Source of the DNA: Acidobacteriota bacterium
GTDB taxonomy: Bacteria > Acidobacteriota > Terriglobia > Terriglobales > Acidobacteriaceae
Reading direction: 5' to 3'
Length of the DNA stretch: 23,236 nucleotides
Assembly: GCA_021799405.1 (NCBI GenBank)
Contig: JAJZAL010000061.1
Coordinates: forward strand, 1-23,236
Part shown: piece after piece, positions 9,038-16,793 of the stretch
Layout of the letters: every line of letters starts with the position of its first letter
Position numbering within the stretch: position 1 is the stretch's first letter
Notes under the pieces: generated by a model
What the model saw: only the letters and a program-made list of their open reading frames with translations
Told to the model about the DNA's origin: nothing
Databases searched by the model: none
Translations under genes and position numbers: made by a program

Positions 9038-10246
9038 ATGTCGCGAACCTTCAAGCATGTTGTCCTCGGCCTGGCGGCCGGTATTGTTCTGGTCATTTTC
9101 CTCGGTGGATTCGGCCCCGCGGGCGTAAGCGGCGCTCCTGCCGATAACGCCTACAAGCAGATGGGTGTATACGAGGAAGTGCTCCAAAAGATTCAGGCAG
9201 ATTACGTTACTGTGCCGAACCTGCACGAGGTGACGACGGGAGCGCTTCACGGGCTTCTGGATTCGCTTGATTCAGACTCCGCGTACCTGACGCCGACCGA
9301 ATACAAAGAGTATCTGGCCCGCGAGAATGAGGGCGATGCGCAGGTCGGGTTGATTGTTTCCGAGCGCGGCGGCTATTCAACGGTGGTGTCGGTGGTTCCC
9401 GGCAGCCCTGCCGCCAAGGACGATATCCGGGATGGAGATGTCATCCTCTCCATTGATGGGAAATCGACCTATGAGATGTCGGTCGCGATGGTTCGTCTTC
9501 TGCTGCAGGGCAAGCCCGGCACCGAAGTTCACTTCCAGTTGATTCGTCCGCAGCGGATCGCCCCGTACAAGATCACGCTGACCCGCGTGATCGAAATCCC
9601 GCCTCCCATGACGGTGGAGGAGTACGACAAATCGAGCATTCTGTATATCAAGCCTTACGCGCTGACGGCGAATCGGGTGAACGAGATGATCGCGCGGCTC
9701 AAGGCGATGAAGCAGAACGGAAACACCAAGGTTCTGTTGGATCTTCGCGATGTGGCGCAGGGCCAGGAAGATGAAGGAGTCAGGCTGGCCAATGCTTTCC
9801 TGTCGTCAGGAACGCTGGCGTCGCTGCACGGGCAGACGATTCCGACGAAGGTATTTACCGCCAAGGCCGCGGATTTTGTGACGTCAGCTCCGCTGGTGGT
9901 GCTGGTGAATCACGGGACCTCGGGCGCAGCGGAAATTGTTGCGGGTGCTGTTCTGGATCGCAAGCGCGGCGATGTTGTGGGAGACGTTACTTTTGGTGAA
10001 GGCGCCGTCACGAAAACGTTCCAGTTGCCGGATGGAGCGGCGATGATTTTGACAGTAGGCAAATACGAGACTCCGTCAGGCACGAAGATTGAAGACTCCT
10101 CAATCACCCCGAATTACCTGGTCAACGAAAGCATCAACCACTACCTGGCGGAAGAGGGTGAGCTGCCGAACAACGACCAGAAGGGGCTCCAGACGGACGA
10201 TCAGCTCAACAAGGCACTCAGTCTGCTTAAAGCCAAATCCGCATAA
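9038..10246 (+). CDS. PDZ domain-containing S41 (C-terminal processing) peptidase homologue, probably inactive
   Basis: Homologue of CtpA/Prc periplasmic proteases, 402 residues. ATG 9038 places a short basic end before a hydrophobic segment (about residues 8-24) that acts as signal peptide or anchor; an in-frame GTG at 9023 is an alternative, and neither has a clear ribosome binding site. The order is an N-terminal helical region, a PDZ domain (about residues 105-180, with VVPGSPAAKDDIRDGDVI) and an S41 core (about 190-360). In E. coli Prc the catalytic residues are S430, D441 and K455. With identical spacing the equivalents here are Gly296 (in GTSGAAEI), Asp307 and Glu321 (in TFGEG). Both Ser and Lys are therefore lost, although Ser295 sits one residue earlier. 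The frame is intact, so this is not decay by frameshift. A PBP gene follows 18 bases after the stop. A binding or regulatory role is inferred. Confidence 0.9.
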   Translation: MSRTFKHVVLGLAAGIVLVIFLGGFGPAGVSGAPADNAYKQMGVYEEVLQKIQADYVTVPNLHEVTTGALHGLLDSLDSDSAYLTPTEYKEYLARENEGDAQVGLIVSERGGYSTVVSVVPGSPAAKDDIRDGDVILSIDGKSTYEMSVAMVRLLLQGKPGTEVHFQLIRPQRIAPYKITLTRVIEIPPPMTVEEYDKSSILYIKPYALTANRVNEMIARLKAMKQNGNTKVLLDLRDVAQGQEDEGVRLANAFLSSGTLASLHGQTIPTKVFTAKAADFVTSAPLVVLVNHGTSGAAEIVAGAVLDRKRGDVVGDVTFGEGAVTKTFQLPDGAAMILTVGKYETPSGTKIEDSSITPNYLVNESINHYLAEEGELPNNDQKGLQTDDQLNKALSLLKAKSA

Positions 10247-10253
10247 GCCGACC

Positions 10254-10259
10254 AGGAAG
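10254..10259 (+). promoter_or_regulatory. Ribosome binding site that selects the PBP start
   Basis: AGGAAG lies eight bases after the S41 stop. It is five bases from GTG 10265 but only two from the in-frame TTG 10262, which favours GTG as the start and suggests translation linked to the preceding gene. Confidence 0.6.
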
Positions 10260-10264
10260 CTTTG

Positions 10265-12505
10265 GTGAAGCGCCGCAGCCGCCGGGAGGCGGTTCGCGGG
10301 CAAGAGACAGAGTCAAGGGCACGCTTGCCTTTGAGGCGTTCGAAGCGGCGGCGTAAAGTAGCGGGATCATTTGCCCTGGCGATTCTGCTGATTCTCGCGG
10401 CCGCCAGCGGCTCACTCTTCGGCTTATTACTTGTAGAAACAGTAGACCTGCCGCAAATCTCGGAGCTGGAACAGTACCACCCGATGGGGACGACCGAGAT
10501 TTATGACCGGCATGGCCTTCCCATTGGATCGATCGCACTGGAGCGCCGAAGAGTCGTTGGGTACAACGACTTTGCTCCGATTCTTCGAGAAGCGATTATC
10601 TGCATTGAAGACAAGAATTTTGAGCGCCATTGGGGCGTGAACCTGGTTCGCGTGGCGGGGGCGGCGTATCACGATCTGATGTCGGATAGCCGTTCGCAGG
10701 GAGCGTCCACGCTGACCATGCAACTGGCGCGCAATCTCTTTCTGACGGATCGACGGACGTTCTCGCGCAAGCTGCAGGAGGTGCTGCTCTCGCTGCAAAT
10801 AGAGCATCACTTTACGAAGCGGCAGATTTTCACCCTCTACGCCAACCAGATTTACCTGGGGAGCGGCGTTTACGGATTCGAAGCGGGGGCGGAGTTTTAC
10901 TTCTCAAAGCACGCGGGCCAGTTGACGCTGCCGGAGGCGGCGACGCTGGCGGCGTTGCCCAAGGGACCAGTGGAGTACTCGCCCATTCTCCATCCGGAGC
11001 GCTCGCTTCGGCGGCGGAACCTGGTGATCGACGCCATGTTTGAGGATGGCAAGATCAGCGCGGTCCAGGCGAAAAAAGCCCGAAGCGCGCCATTGGGGCT
11101 GCGTCTGCAGCCGCCACGGAATTCCGTAGCGCCGTGGTTTCTGGAGGAGGTGCGCGAGGAATTGGACCGCCGGCTGGGGACTCGCCGGGTGCGTGAAGCC
11201 GGGCTGAAGGTCTACACAACACTCGACCTGCGGCTGCAGAGGGCGGCGAACCAGGCGGTGATGCAGGGGCTGGAGGCCTACGAGCAGCGGCACGGGTGGC
11301 GTGGGCATCTGCTGAATGTGCTGGACGCGGGAATGAGTATCCAGGCGTTTCGCCACCCGGACTGGTCGAGGCCCGCGGCGCCGGGTGCTTGGATACATGC
11401 GGTGGTGATGGCTGTTGAACCGTCGCAGGTGACGGCGCGGATTGGCAGTCGGAGTCTGGTGCTGCGGCCGCCGGATTGGGCGTGGACGGGATTTCGCGAT
11501 GCGAGAGGGTTTCTGCGGGTGGGCGACATTATCTATGTTCATCTGACGGGGGATGACGGTAGAGAGCTGACTGGCCGACTGGCGGAAGACACGGGAGTGC
11601 AGGCGGCGCTGCTGGCGATCGATAACGCGACGGGCGGGGTGCTGGCGATGGTTGGCGGGCGGGACTACAACCTGTCCGAGTTCAACCGGGCGACGCAGGC
11701 GCGGCGGCAGACGGGCTCGTCATTCAAGGCATATGTCTACACGGCGGCGGTTCAGGATGGGATTCTGCCAGAGGACCATGTGATGGACACGCCGGTGTCG
11801 TTCGGGTCGTACGTGCCGCGCAACTACGACCACCGATTCGAGGGGAGCATTACGGTGATGCATGCGTTCGCGGACTCAAGGAATATTCCCGCGTTGAAGC
11901 TGGCTGACCGGGTGGGGATCGAGAAGGTGATTGCGCTGGCTCACCGGTTTGGAGTGACAAGCCCGATTCCGGCGTTTCTGCCGGTTGCGCTGGGGGCGGT
12001 TGGCATCAGCCTGGAGGAACAGGTTTCGGCTTACTCCGTGTTTCCGGATGACGGGATTCGGATTGGGCCGCACCTGATCCGAAGCGTGACGACGGCGGAT
12101 GGGGTTCCGTTGTGGCAACCAGATCCTGAAGTGAGCGAGGTGATCCGCCCGAAGACGGCTCGAATCATGATGACGATGTTCGAGGACGTGATCGAGCATG
12201 GGACGGGCGCGGCAGTGGAGGGCTTGCATCATCCGCTAGGTGGAAAGACGGGGACGACGAACAACTTTACCGATGCGTGGTTCGTGGGGTTTTCACCGTC
12301 GACGACGTGCGGCGTGTGGATGGGCTATGACAGCCGGAAGTCACTGGGCGAGGGCGAGACGGGTGCGCGGGCGGCGTTGCCGATCTGGACGGATTTCATG
12401 AAGGCGGCGATTGCGGGACATCCGAATGAGTTGTTTCCGGGCGGGGCATCGGCTGCGCGCGGCCTTGCAGTGGCGGCTGCTGCCAAACCGGTGCGAGTGC
12501 AGTGA
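10265..12505 (+). CDS. Class A penicillin-binding protein (PBP1A family), bifunctional glycosyltransferase/transpeptidase
   Basis: Polymerises lipid II into glycan strands and crosslinks peptides at the outer face of the inner membrane. With GTG 10265 it has 746 residues. A very basic cytoplasmic end (about residues 1-31) precedes one membrane anchor (about 33-56). The GT51 domain contains E115-D in EDKNFERHWG, the QGASTLTMQLARN motif and the conserved ANQIYLGSGVYGFEAGAE and LPEAATLAALPK segments. A linker with a possible OB-like insert (about 350-440) follows. The transpeptidase domain has all three motifs: SxxK (S485-K488, within TGSSFK), SxN (S538-R-N540) and KTG (K661-T-G663). The family assignment is firm; whether it is 1A or 1B equivalent is less certain. 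It sits directly after the inactive S41 homologue, a plausible functional pair because Prc-type proteins influence peptidoglycan enzymes in E. coli. Confidence 0.96.
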   Translation: MKRRSRREAVRGQETESRARLPLRRSKRRRKVAGSFALAILLILAAASGSLFGLLLVETVDLPQISELEQYHPMGTTEIYDRHGLPIGSIALERRRVVGYNDFAPILREAIICIEDKNFERHWGVNLVRVAGAAYHDLMSDSRSQGASTLTMQLARNLFLTDRRTFSRKLQEVLLSLQIEHHFTKRQIFTLYANQIYLGSGVYGFEAGAEFYFSKHAGQLTLPEAATLAALPKGPVEYSPILHPERSLRRRNLVIDAMFEDGKISAVQAKKARSAPLGLRLQPPRNSVAPWFLEEVREELDRRLGTRRVREAGLKVYTTLDLRLQRAANQAVMQGLEAYEQRHGWRGHLLNVLDAGMSIQAFRHPDWSRPAAPGAWIHAVVMAVEPSQVTARIGSRSLVLRPPDWAWTGFRDARGFLRVGDIIYVHLTGDDGRELTGRLAEDTGVQAALLAIDNATGGVLAMVGGRDYNLSEFNRATQARRQTGSSFKAYVYTAAVQDGILPEDHVMDTPVSFGSYVPRNYDHRFEGSITVMHAFADSRNIPALKLADRVGIEKVIALAHRFGVTSPIPAFLPVALGAVGISLEEQVSAYSVFPDDGIRIGPHLIRSVTTADGVPLWQPDPEVSEVIRPKTARIMMTMFEDVIEHGTGAAVEGLHHPLGGKTGTTNNFTDAWFVGFSPSTTCGVWMGYDSRKSLGEGETGARAALPIWTDFMKAAIAGHPNELFPGGASAARGLAVAAAAKPVRVQ

Positions 12506-12592
12506 TCGGCTTGCGAGGCGCCGCGCCAGATTCTCATCGTCGCGGAGCGAGAGGATGAATCCCGCGGCAGGTTGGCGAATCCAAAGAGAGCG

Positions 12593-12826
12593 ATGAAACG
12601 TGTGATCCTTTACAGCCAGCCCGGATGCCCGCCGTGTTTTGCGGCGAAGGCATTTTTGCAATCCCGCAACGTGCCGTTTGAGTATAAAGATGTGCAGGCC
12701 GATCCGGCGGCGCTGGATGAGCTGCTGGAACTGAACAGCCGCTCGACACCGACGCTGGTGGTGGGCGAGGAAGTGATGATCGGGTTCGATCCCGACCGGC
12801 TGACGGCTTTGCTGGCCGGGGAGTAG
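12593..12826 (+). CDS. Small glutaredoxin family protein
   Basis: 77-residue thiol-disulfide oxidoreductase with a minimal glutaredoxin/NrdH-like fold. Beta strand MKRVILYS is followed by the redox motif C12-P-P-C15. The cis-proline motif STPTLVVG (about residues 49-56) and the GFDPDRL segment that normally contacts glutathione or the partner thiol come later. The start is ATG 12593 with AAGAGAG just upstream; the frame could extend to TTG 12572, but the family begins at the beta strand. The CPPC site with a family-typical GF segment fits small glutaredoxins of unknown partner. It lies 87 bases after the PBP gene on the same strand and may be cotranscribed; no functional link to peptidoglycan is implied. 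Confidence 0.88.
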   Translation: MKRVILYSQPGCPPCFAAKAFLQSRNVPFEYKDVQADPAALDELLELNSRSTPTLVVGEEVMIGFDPDRLTALLAGE

Positions 12827-12930
12827 GGGTTTCGCTCTGAGCCTCCAGCTTTGTTTGACCTGCCTAGGGCGCGGGATTTTCCCGGCCGGTTCTAGAAGAA
12901 GCCTGATGCGGTGGTTTGGACCTTGACCAT

Positions 12931-12980
12931 TGTCGGGTATCTCCCCGGTTCAAAATGTCAGCTATGTCCCCGGTCCGTAC
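12931..12980. repeat. Tandem 25-bp repeat resembling an insertion sequence end
   Basis: Two adjacent 25-base units (12931-12955 and 12956-12980) share 18 positions and both contain TGTC...TAT.TCCCCGGT. Repeated TATGTCCCCGGT-like blocks at an end are, from memory, seen in some IS21-like elements, which carry several transposase-binding repeats at their termini. No transposase gene is adjacent, so this would be a solitary remnant. The IS link is tentative. Confidence 0.4.
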
Positions 12981-13008
12981 CATTTAAAAGCTTTGACGAC
13001 CCCCCTCC

Positions 13009-13046
13009 TTTTTGCGGGTAAGTGGTTGACTTTATTGGGTTGAGTA
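13009..13046 (+). repeat. Dispersed intergenic repeat, copy C (GCGGGTAAGT type)
   Basis: TTTTTGCGGGTAAGT followed by TTGACTTTATTGG, preceded by a run of C (13000-13005). Nearest relative in the window is copy A, 31 of 38 identical. Confidence 0.7.
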
Positions 13047-13074
13047 CTCGTTATTCACTGGTAACCCCCGGGTG

Positions 13075-13111
13075 TTTTTGTGGGGATATTGTTGATTCTT
13101 TTGAGTCGATA
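13075..13111 (+). repeat. Dispersed intergenic repeat, copy D (GTGGG type)
   Basis: TTTTTGTGGGG followed by TTGATTC and GAGTCGATA, preceded by AACCCCC. It lies 29 bases after copy C in the same orientation, reproducing the A-then-B order seen near 8.2-8.4 kb. Confidence 0.65.
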
Positions 13112-13135
13112 AACCTTCTAGTCTTGGAGTGACGG

Positions 13136-13163
13136 AAAAAGGCGTGCCGAAGCACGCCTTTTT
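13136..13163 (-). terminator. Intrinsic terminator of the TonB-dependent receptor gene
   Basis: GGCGTGC (13141-13147) pairs with GCACGCC (13152-13158), flanked by five A and five T. Read on the minus strand the loop is UUCG closed by C-G, the exceptionally stable tetraloop, so the minus-strand gene ending at 13285 is the main client. The symmetry means it could also stop + strand transcription. Confidence 0.85.
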
Positions 13164-13219
13164 CTGTTGTCCCTACTTTCAGGATAACAAGTCTAGGGTT
13201 AATTCCCGGCAAGAAAGAG

Positions 13220-13241
13220 GGCGCCGGGGTGAACCGGCGCC
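13220..13241 (-). other. GC-rich hairpin just downstream of the receptor stop codon
   Basis: GGCGCCGG (13220-13227) and CCGGCGCC (13234-13241) form a perfect 8-bp stem with a six-base loop. On the minus strand it precedes a pyrimidine-rich stretch and then the main terminator, so it may stabilise the 3' end or act as a first, weak terminator. Confidence 0.45.
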
Positions 13242-13284
13242 GTGGAGGTTGGAAATTATCGAGCCCTTCCCATGGGGAGGCCAG

Positions 13285-15996
13285 TTAGAACTGATAGCTG
13301 ATGGTGCCATAGATGGTGCGCGGGGCTCCCGGATAGGCGTTGGTGTATCCGGAGGGAACGTTGTTCTGGTCGGGGAAGAGCGGCTGGAAGTAGCCGCCGC
13401 TGGAGATGTACTCGTATTCGTTGTACTTCACGTCACCGAGATTCATCATGTCGAGCTGGAGGTTGAAGGACTGCTTCTGGAAGGTCACGGGGGCAGTAAA
13501 GCCGAGGTTGACCGTGGTGTAGGAGGGCATGGTCTGCGTGACGGGCGCGCCCGTGTTGTTGGACCAGAGATGCTGAGAGCCAATGCTTTCCAGCCAGAGC
13601 CGCGGCTCGAGGAGTTCGCGGTTGTTGTGCTGGATGGCGTAGTAGATTCCGCTATTGAAGGTGAAGTTGGGAACGTAGGAGACGGGCAGGTTGTTGTAGT
13701 ATTGGCAGCCGAGTGCGAGGCCAGCGGAGTTGGAGGAGGTACCGCATTCGGCGAGGGTGCCGCCTGTGACGTAGGTGGTGAAGTTCGAGGCCTCACCCGC
13801 GAAGTTGAGGAAGATGTGCAGGTTCGAGGTGGGATCGTCGTCGAAGAAGGCATCGACGCCGTGGTAGGTGGAGCTGCCGCCGCTGGTGAGTTCCACGCCG
13901 GTGGCTGTTTCGACGTCGATTTCCTGGTTGCTGTAGGTGTTGTGGTAGAAGTTGACGCCGAGGATGAAGTTTCTGAGGGCGGGTGCGTTCACGAAATGAA
14001 CCTTGGCGCCAACCTGGGCATATTTGCCTTCGGCGAGGATGTAGTACTGCGGATTGACCTTCTGGAAGAGGCCGCCGCCGCCGCCGAATGCAGGGGAGCG
14101 GTAGGTGGTGTCATAGCCGCCGTAGAGGGTGAGCCAAGGACGCGGATAGGCGGTGAAATCGATGGAGGGTTCTACGGCGGAGCGGCTTTCGTGCGCTCCG
14201 CAGATGGAGCCCTGATCGGTGGCATTCGGGGTGCCGAGGATGTTTTTGTAGGGGTCGGCCCCAACCGGGTACAGAGAGCACTGAGTGGAGGGAATCACGC
14301 CGGAGGCGAAGGTGAAGTCCTGCGCGGCCTGATCGCTGTAGCTGGTGGAGAAGCCATCGACGCGGACTCCGGGAATGATGTGAATCTGCGGGATGGGGTG
14401 GAAGTCGTCCTGGGCGTAGAAGGTGACGTTGTCCTGGTGGAAGAAGCCGGAACGGAACTTTGATCCGATACCGACGATCTGCTTCGCGCCGCTGGCACCG
14501 TCAGCAGGGTTATAGAAAATGTTGCGCGTGTTGTAGAGCTCGTGCACGAGGTAGCCGCCGAAGTTGATAGTGTTCAAGGGCAGAACCTGGGTGACATTGA
14601 TTTTTTCGCCGAACATGTTGCTATGTGGGTTGTTCCACTCGTCGACCTGCGGGCCCTGGCTGAGGGCATCGTCATTGCGGCGGTGGAAGCGGCGAATGTG
14701 GTTGTACCAGGTGAGATTCTCGAGTGACATGGAGCGGCTTAGCTCGATGTGCTCACGCGCGTAGAAGAGAGCCATCTCGTTGGTGTCGTACTTGTTATAA
14801 GCGGTGAAGGGCAGGACGCTGTAGTAGCCGCTGGTGGGCTGGCTGAAGTGGCTGCCGTTCGGCTCGATGATGCCGACGTCGGTGGTGGGAATGACGGTAG
14901 GACGATAGCCGCCGGACTTGGAATAGAAGGCCCCGAAGGCGAGACTGCCGGCCGAGAAGGTTCTGAGGGTCTTCCCGAAGATCGAGCCGTCTTGTGTGTG
15001 GTTTCCGAAGCCGTCCGGGCCCTGCCGGTAGCTGTCGCCGCGTCCTACGCCGCCGCCGATGACGGTGGACCAGCCGTGAAATTCGCCGGTATTGCCGACG
15101 AAGGCGGCATTCTGCTGGCCGTAGGGTCCCTGGGTGAGGGCGACGCTGAGGTGGTGGCCGACGGTGGGCTGAACGGGAACGAAGTCAACGCGTCCGCCGA
15201 CATCGGTATACCAGCGGTTCATGGGCTGGCCGGGGCCGTATGTGACCTGGAGATTCTGCATGACGAGGTTCTGGGGCATGGTGGCGGACTGCCAGAGCCC
15301 GGTGGCCGGATCGGCGACTGGAACGCCGTCAAAGGTGATGCCGAGCGATCCCGGGCCTGTGAAACTGCTGGCTTCTCCCGCGTAGCCCTGCTGGATTCCG
15401 TTGAGGATGATCGTGTATTTGGTCGCGCCGGTTTGTCCGTAGCCCATGACATTGGCTCCGGGAGTGGACTGAACCATTTGTGCGCCGCCAGCGACAGGAC
15501 CACTGGCCTCAATCTGTTTGCGGTCGAGGACGCGAACCGTTCCGGGCATGAGCATGACCTGCTCGCGGGTGGGCACCGGAGTGGCTTCCGGGTTGATGGT
15601 TCCGCGGACCGTCACGCTCTGCGAGAGCGTGGCCAGCTTCATCGTGACATTGACGGTGAGCTGGGGCTTGGGCGAAATCTGCTGCGAATAGGTTTCGAAT
15701 CCTGACTTGACGACAGAAAGGAGATGCGGATGAGAAGAGACAGCGGGGAAAACATACTTGCCATCCGCGGTCGAGATAGTGTGCAGCACCTTGTTGGTGG
15801 TCAGGTCGGTGAGGGAAACGGCCGCACCGGGAACGACGGCGCCAGAGGGGTCAGTGATCTTACCGCGAACGACAACATAGACTTCTGGTCGTGCTGCCGC
15901 AGCAGCAGAAGAAGCAGGAGTAGTTGCGAAGGCGCGCAAGCTTCCGAGCGAGAACAGGGATGCAATCGCAAGGATGGCAATAAGAGATCGACGCAA
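13285..15996 (-). CDS. TonB-dependent outer-membrane receptor with N-terminal carboxypeptidase-regulatory domain (Oar-like)
   Basis: Outer-membrane beta-barrel receptor for energised uptake of an unknown substrate, 903 residues. The start is TTG at 15996, with GGAGG at 16004-16008 and a seven-base spacer; the frame runs on to 16299 but that part has no signal peptide or domain. Residues 1-24 form a signal peptide (RRSLIAILAIASL..., AFA before the predicted cut), followed by an Ala/Ser linker. A carboxypeptidase-regulatory-like domain (about 42-125) has GKITDPSGAVVPGAAVSLTD. The plug (about 145-270) includes TIILNGIQ and ITFDGVPVADPATG. A barrel rich in aromatic, alternating strands ends in the terminal Phe (TISYQF) that is recognised for barrel assembly. 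It is monocistronic between terminator and divergent promoter region. No TonB, ExbB/D or substrate-processing genes are nearby, so the ligand cannot be guessed. Confidence 0.93.
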   Translation of the reverse strand: MRRSLIAILAIASLFSLGSLRAFATTPASSAAAAARPEVYVVVRGKITDPSGAVVPGAAVSLTDLTTNKVLHTISTADGKYVFPAVSSHPHLLSVVKSGFETYSQQISPKPQLTVNVTMKLATLSQSVTVRGTINPEATPVPTREQVMLMPGTVRVLDRKQIEASGPVAGGAQMVQSTPGANVMGYGQTGATKYTIILNGIQQGYAGEASSFTGPGSLGITFDGVPVADPATGLWQSATMPQNLVMQNLQVTYGPGQPMNRWYTDVGGRVDFVPVQPTVGHHLSVALTQGPYGQQNAAFVGNTGEFHGWSTVIGGGVGRGDSYRQGPDGFGNHTQDGSIFGKTLRTFSAGSLAFGAFYSKSGGYRPTVIPTTDVGIIEPNGSHFSQPTSGYYSVLPFTAYNKYDTNEMALFYAREHIELSRSMSLENLTWYNHIRRFHRRNDDALSQGPQVDEWNNPHSNMFGEKINVTQVLPLNTINFGGYLVHELYNTRNIFYNPADGASGAKQIVGIGSKFRSGFFHQDNVTFYAQDDFHPIPQIHIIPGVRVDGFSTSYSDQAAQDFTFASGVIPSTQCSLYPVGADPYKNILGTPNATDQGSICGAHESRSAVEPSIDFTAYPRPWLTLYGGYDTTYRSPAFGGGGGLFQKVNPQYYILAEGKYAQVGAKVHFVNAPALRNFILGVNFYHNTYSNQEIDVETATGVELTSGGSSTYHGVDAFFDDDPTSNLHIFLNFAGEASNFTTYVTGGTLAECGTSSNSAGLALGCQYYNNLPVSYVPNFTFNSGIYYAIQHNNRELLEPRLWLESIGSQHLWSNNTGAPVTQTMPSYTTVNLGFTAPVTFQKQSFNLQLDMMNLGDVKYNEYEYISSGGYFQPLFPDQNNVPSGYTNAYPGAPRTIYGTISYQF

Positions 15997-16793
15997 GGTA
16001 GTTCCTCCGAAAATTCGTTTCAGGTTGGTTGTGTGTTTGCGCTCGCTCCCGACGTGTTGGGGTTCTAAGGGTGATAGCGGGAGGAGCGGGTGTGAGTGGT
16101 GAGAATCGAAGCGGAGCGCGGCGCTTTGCGAGGAGAGAGCAGAGGCCGAGAGCGGCGGTAACGCCGGCTTCGATCGGAAGCAGATGGAATCGAGTGATGC
16201 CTCGTAGGCCGAATTCCAGAAACCGACAGCGGTAGCAGCGACCGGGCACAGAGTGCTGGTGAGCAGGCGCAGACGAGTCCTTGGAGTGGAATCAGGCAAT
16301 GAATTTTCTTCGAGGTACGGTCGTTTGAGTGCAAGTGAAGTATTGCGAAGGGGCGCGGCGGGCAGGTTAAAGGAGAGTCAACAATTGATTAAAATGAGCG
16401 GGGATGGGGAGATGAGCTGTGGATTTCCGGTAAGTATTAAAGACATGTAAAAACATTGCTAACAAAGGATTTCAATTGTGTTACAGGGGCGGCAGAGGTT
16501 TTCTGGAAATATTTATCAGTAAGTAATTTTGCGATGAGAGAAGGATGCCAATCAGGGCTGTGATGGGGCGCACTCGGCGGGCGGTATTCGATGAGGTGGA
16601 ATGAGTAACGGAAGGGTCCGCGGATAATGCTGCGGCTTCGAGGTGCAGCAACGATACACCGTGGAGCGAATCCGCTTTAGTCTGAATAAAGAGAACAGGA
16701 TGAGCGATTGCAAGCTGGAAATGTTGCGCGACGCGTGCGGTGAGGCTGCGGGAGTTTTGACGAAAGGCTCGGTGTAGATTGGCCGCGGCGCAA
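15997..16793. other. Divergent intergenic region between receptor and MFS exporter
   Basis: About 800 bases that must hold the promoters of both divergent genes. The receptor ribosome binding site is GGAGG on the minus strand at 16004-16008. An AT-rich stretch (about 16380-16540) is the most likely promoter area, but I found no hexamer pair as good as those at 7947 or 19915. The upstream extension of the receptor frame (to 16299) and other short frames here have no supporting features. Confidence 0.6.
16004..16008 (-). promoter_or_regulatory. Ribosome binding site fixing the TTG start of the receptor
   Basis: Minus-strand GGAGG, seven bases before TTG 15996, immediately before a well-formed signal peptide. 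It argues against the longer frame beginning at 16299. Confidence 0.8.

Larger units (their letters stand above)
12827..13284. other. Intergenic region between convergent glutaredoxin and TonB receptor genes
   Basis: About 460 bases with no gene. It carries a tandem pair of 25-bp units (12931-12980), two dispersed repeats (13009-13046 and 13075-13111), a bidirectional-looking intrinsic terminator (13136-13163) and a GC-rich hairpin (13220-13241). The density of repeats suggests a tolerated insertion spot. Confidence 0.7.

Noticed and set aside
8709..9128. 139-codon frame upstream of and overlapping the S41 gene
   Set aside because: It overlaps the signal segment of the S41 protein in another frame and has no homology-like features.
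13129..14463. 444-codon open frame on the + strand opposite the TonB receptor
   Set aside because: Its product is a Gly/Val/Glu-rich string with no domain, typical of the antisense frame of a GC-rich gene, and the minus-strand receptor has signal peptide, plug and terminal Phe.
14749..15705. 318-codon + strand frame opposite the receptor
   Set aside because: Same compositional artefact; no ribosome binding site or recognisable motif.
15997..16299. N-terminal extension of the TonB receptor
   Set aside because: A GGAGG site and signal peptide fix the start at TTG 15996; the extension has no secretory or domain features.
16457..16485. TTGCTA-17-TGTTAC as a promoter for the MFS gene
   Set aside because: Both hexamers are weak matches and the start codon is over 300 bases away; not better than chance in AT-rich sequence.
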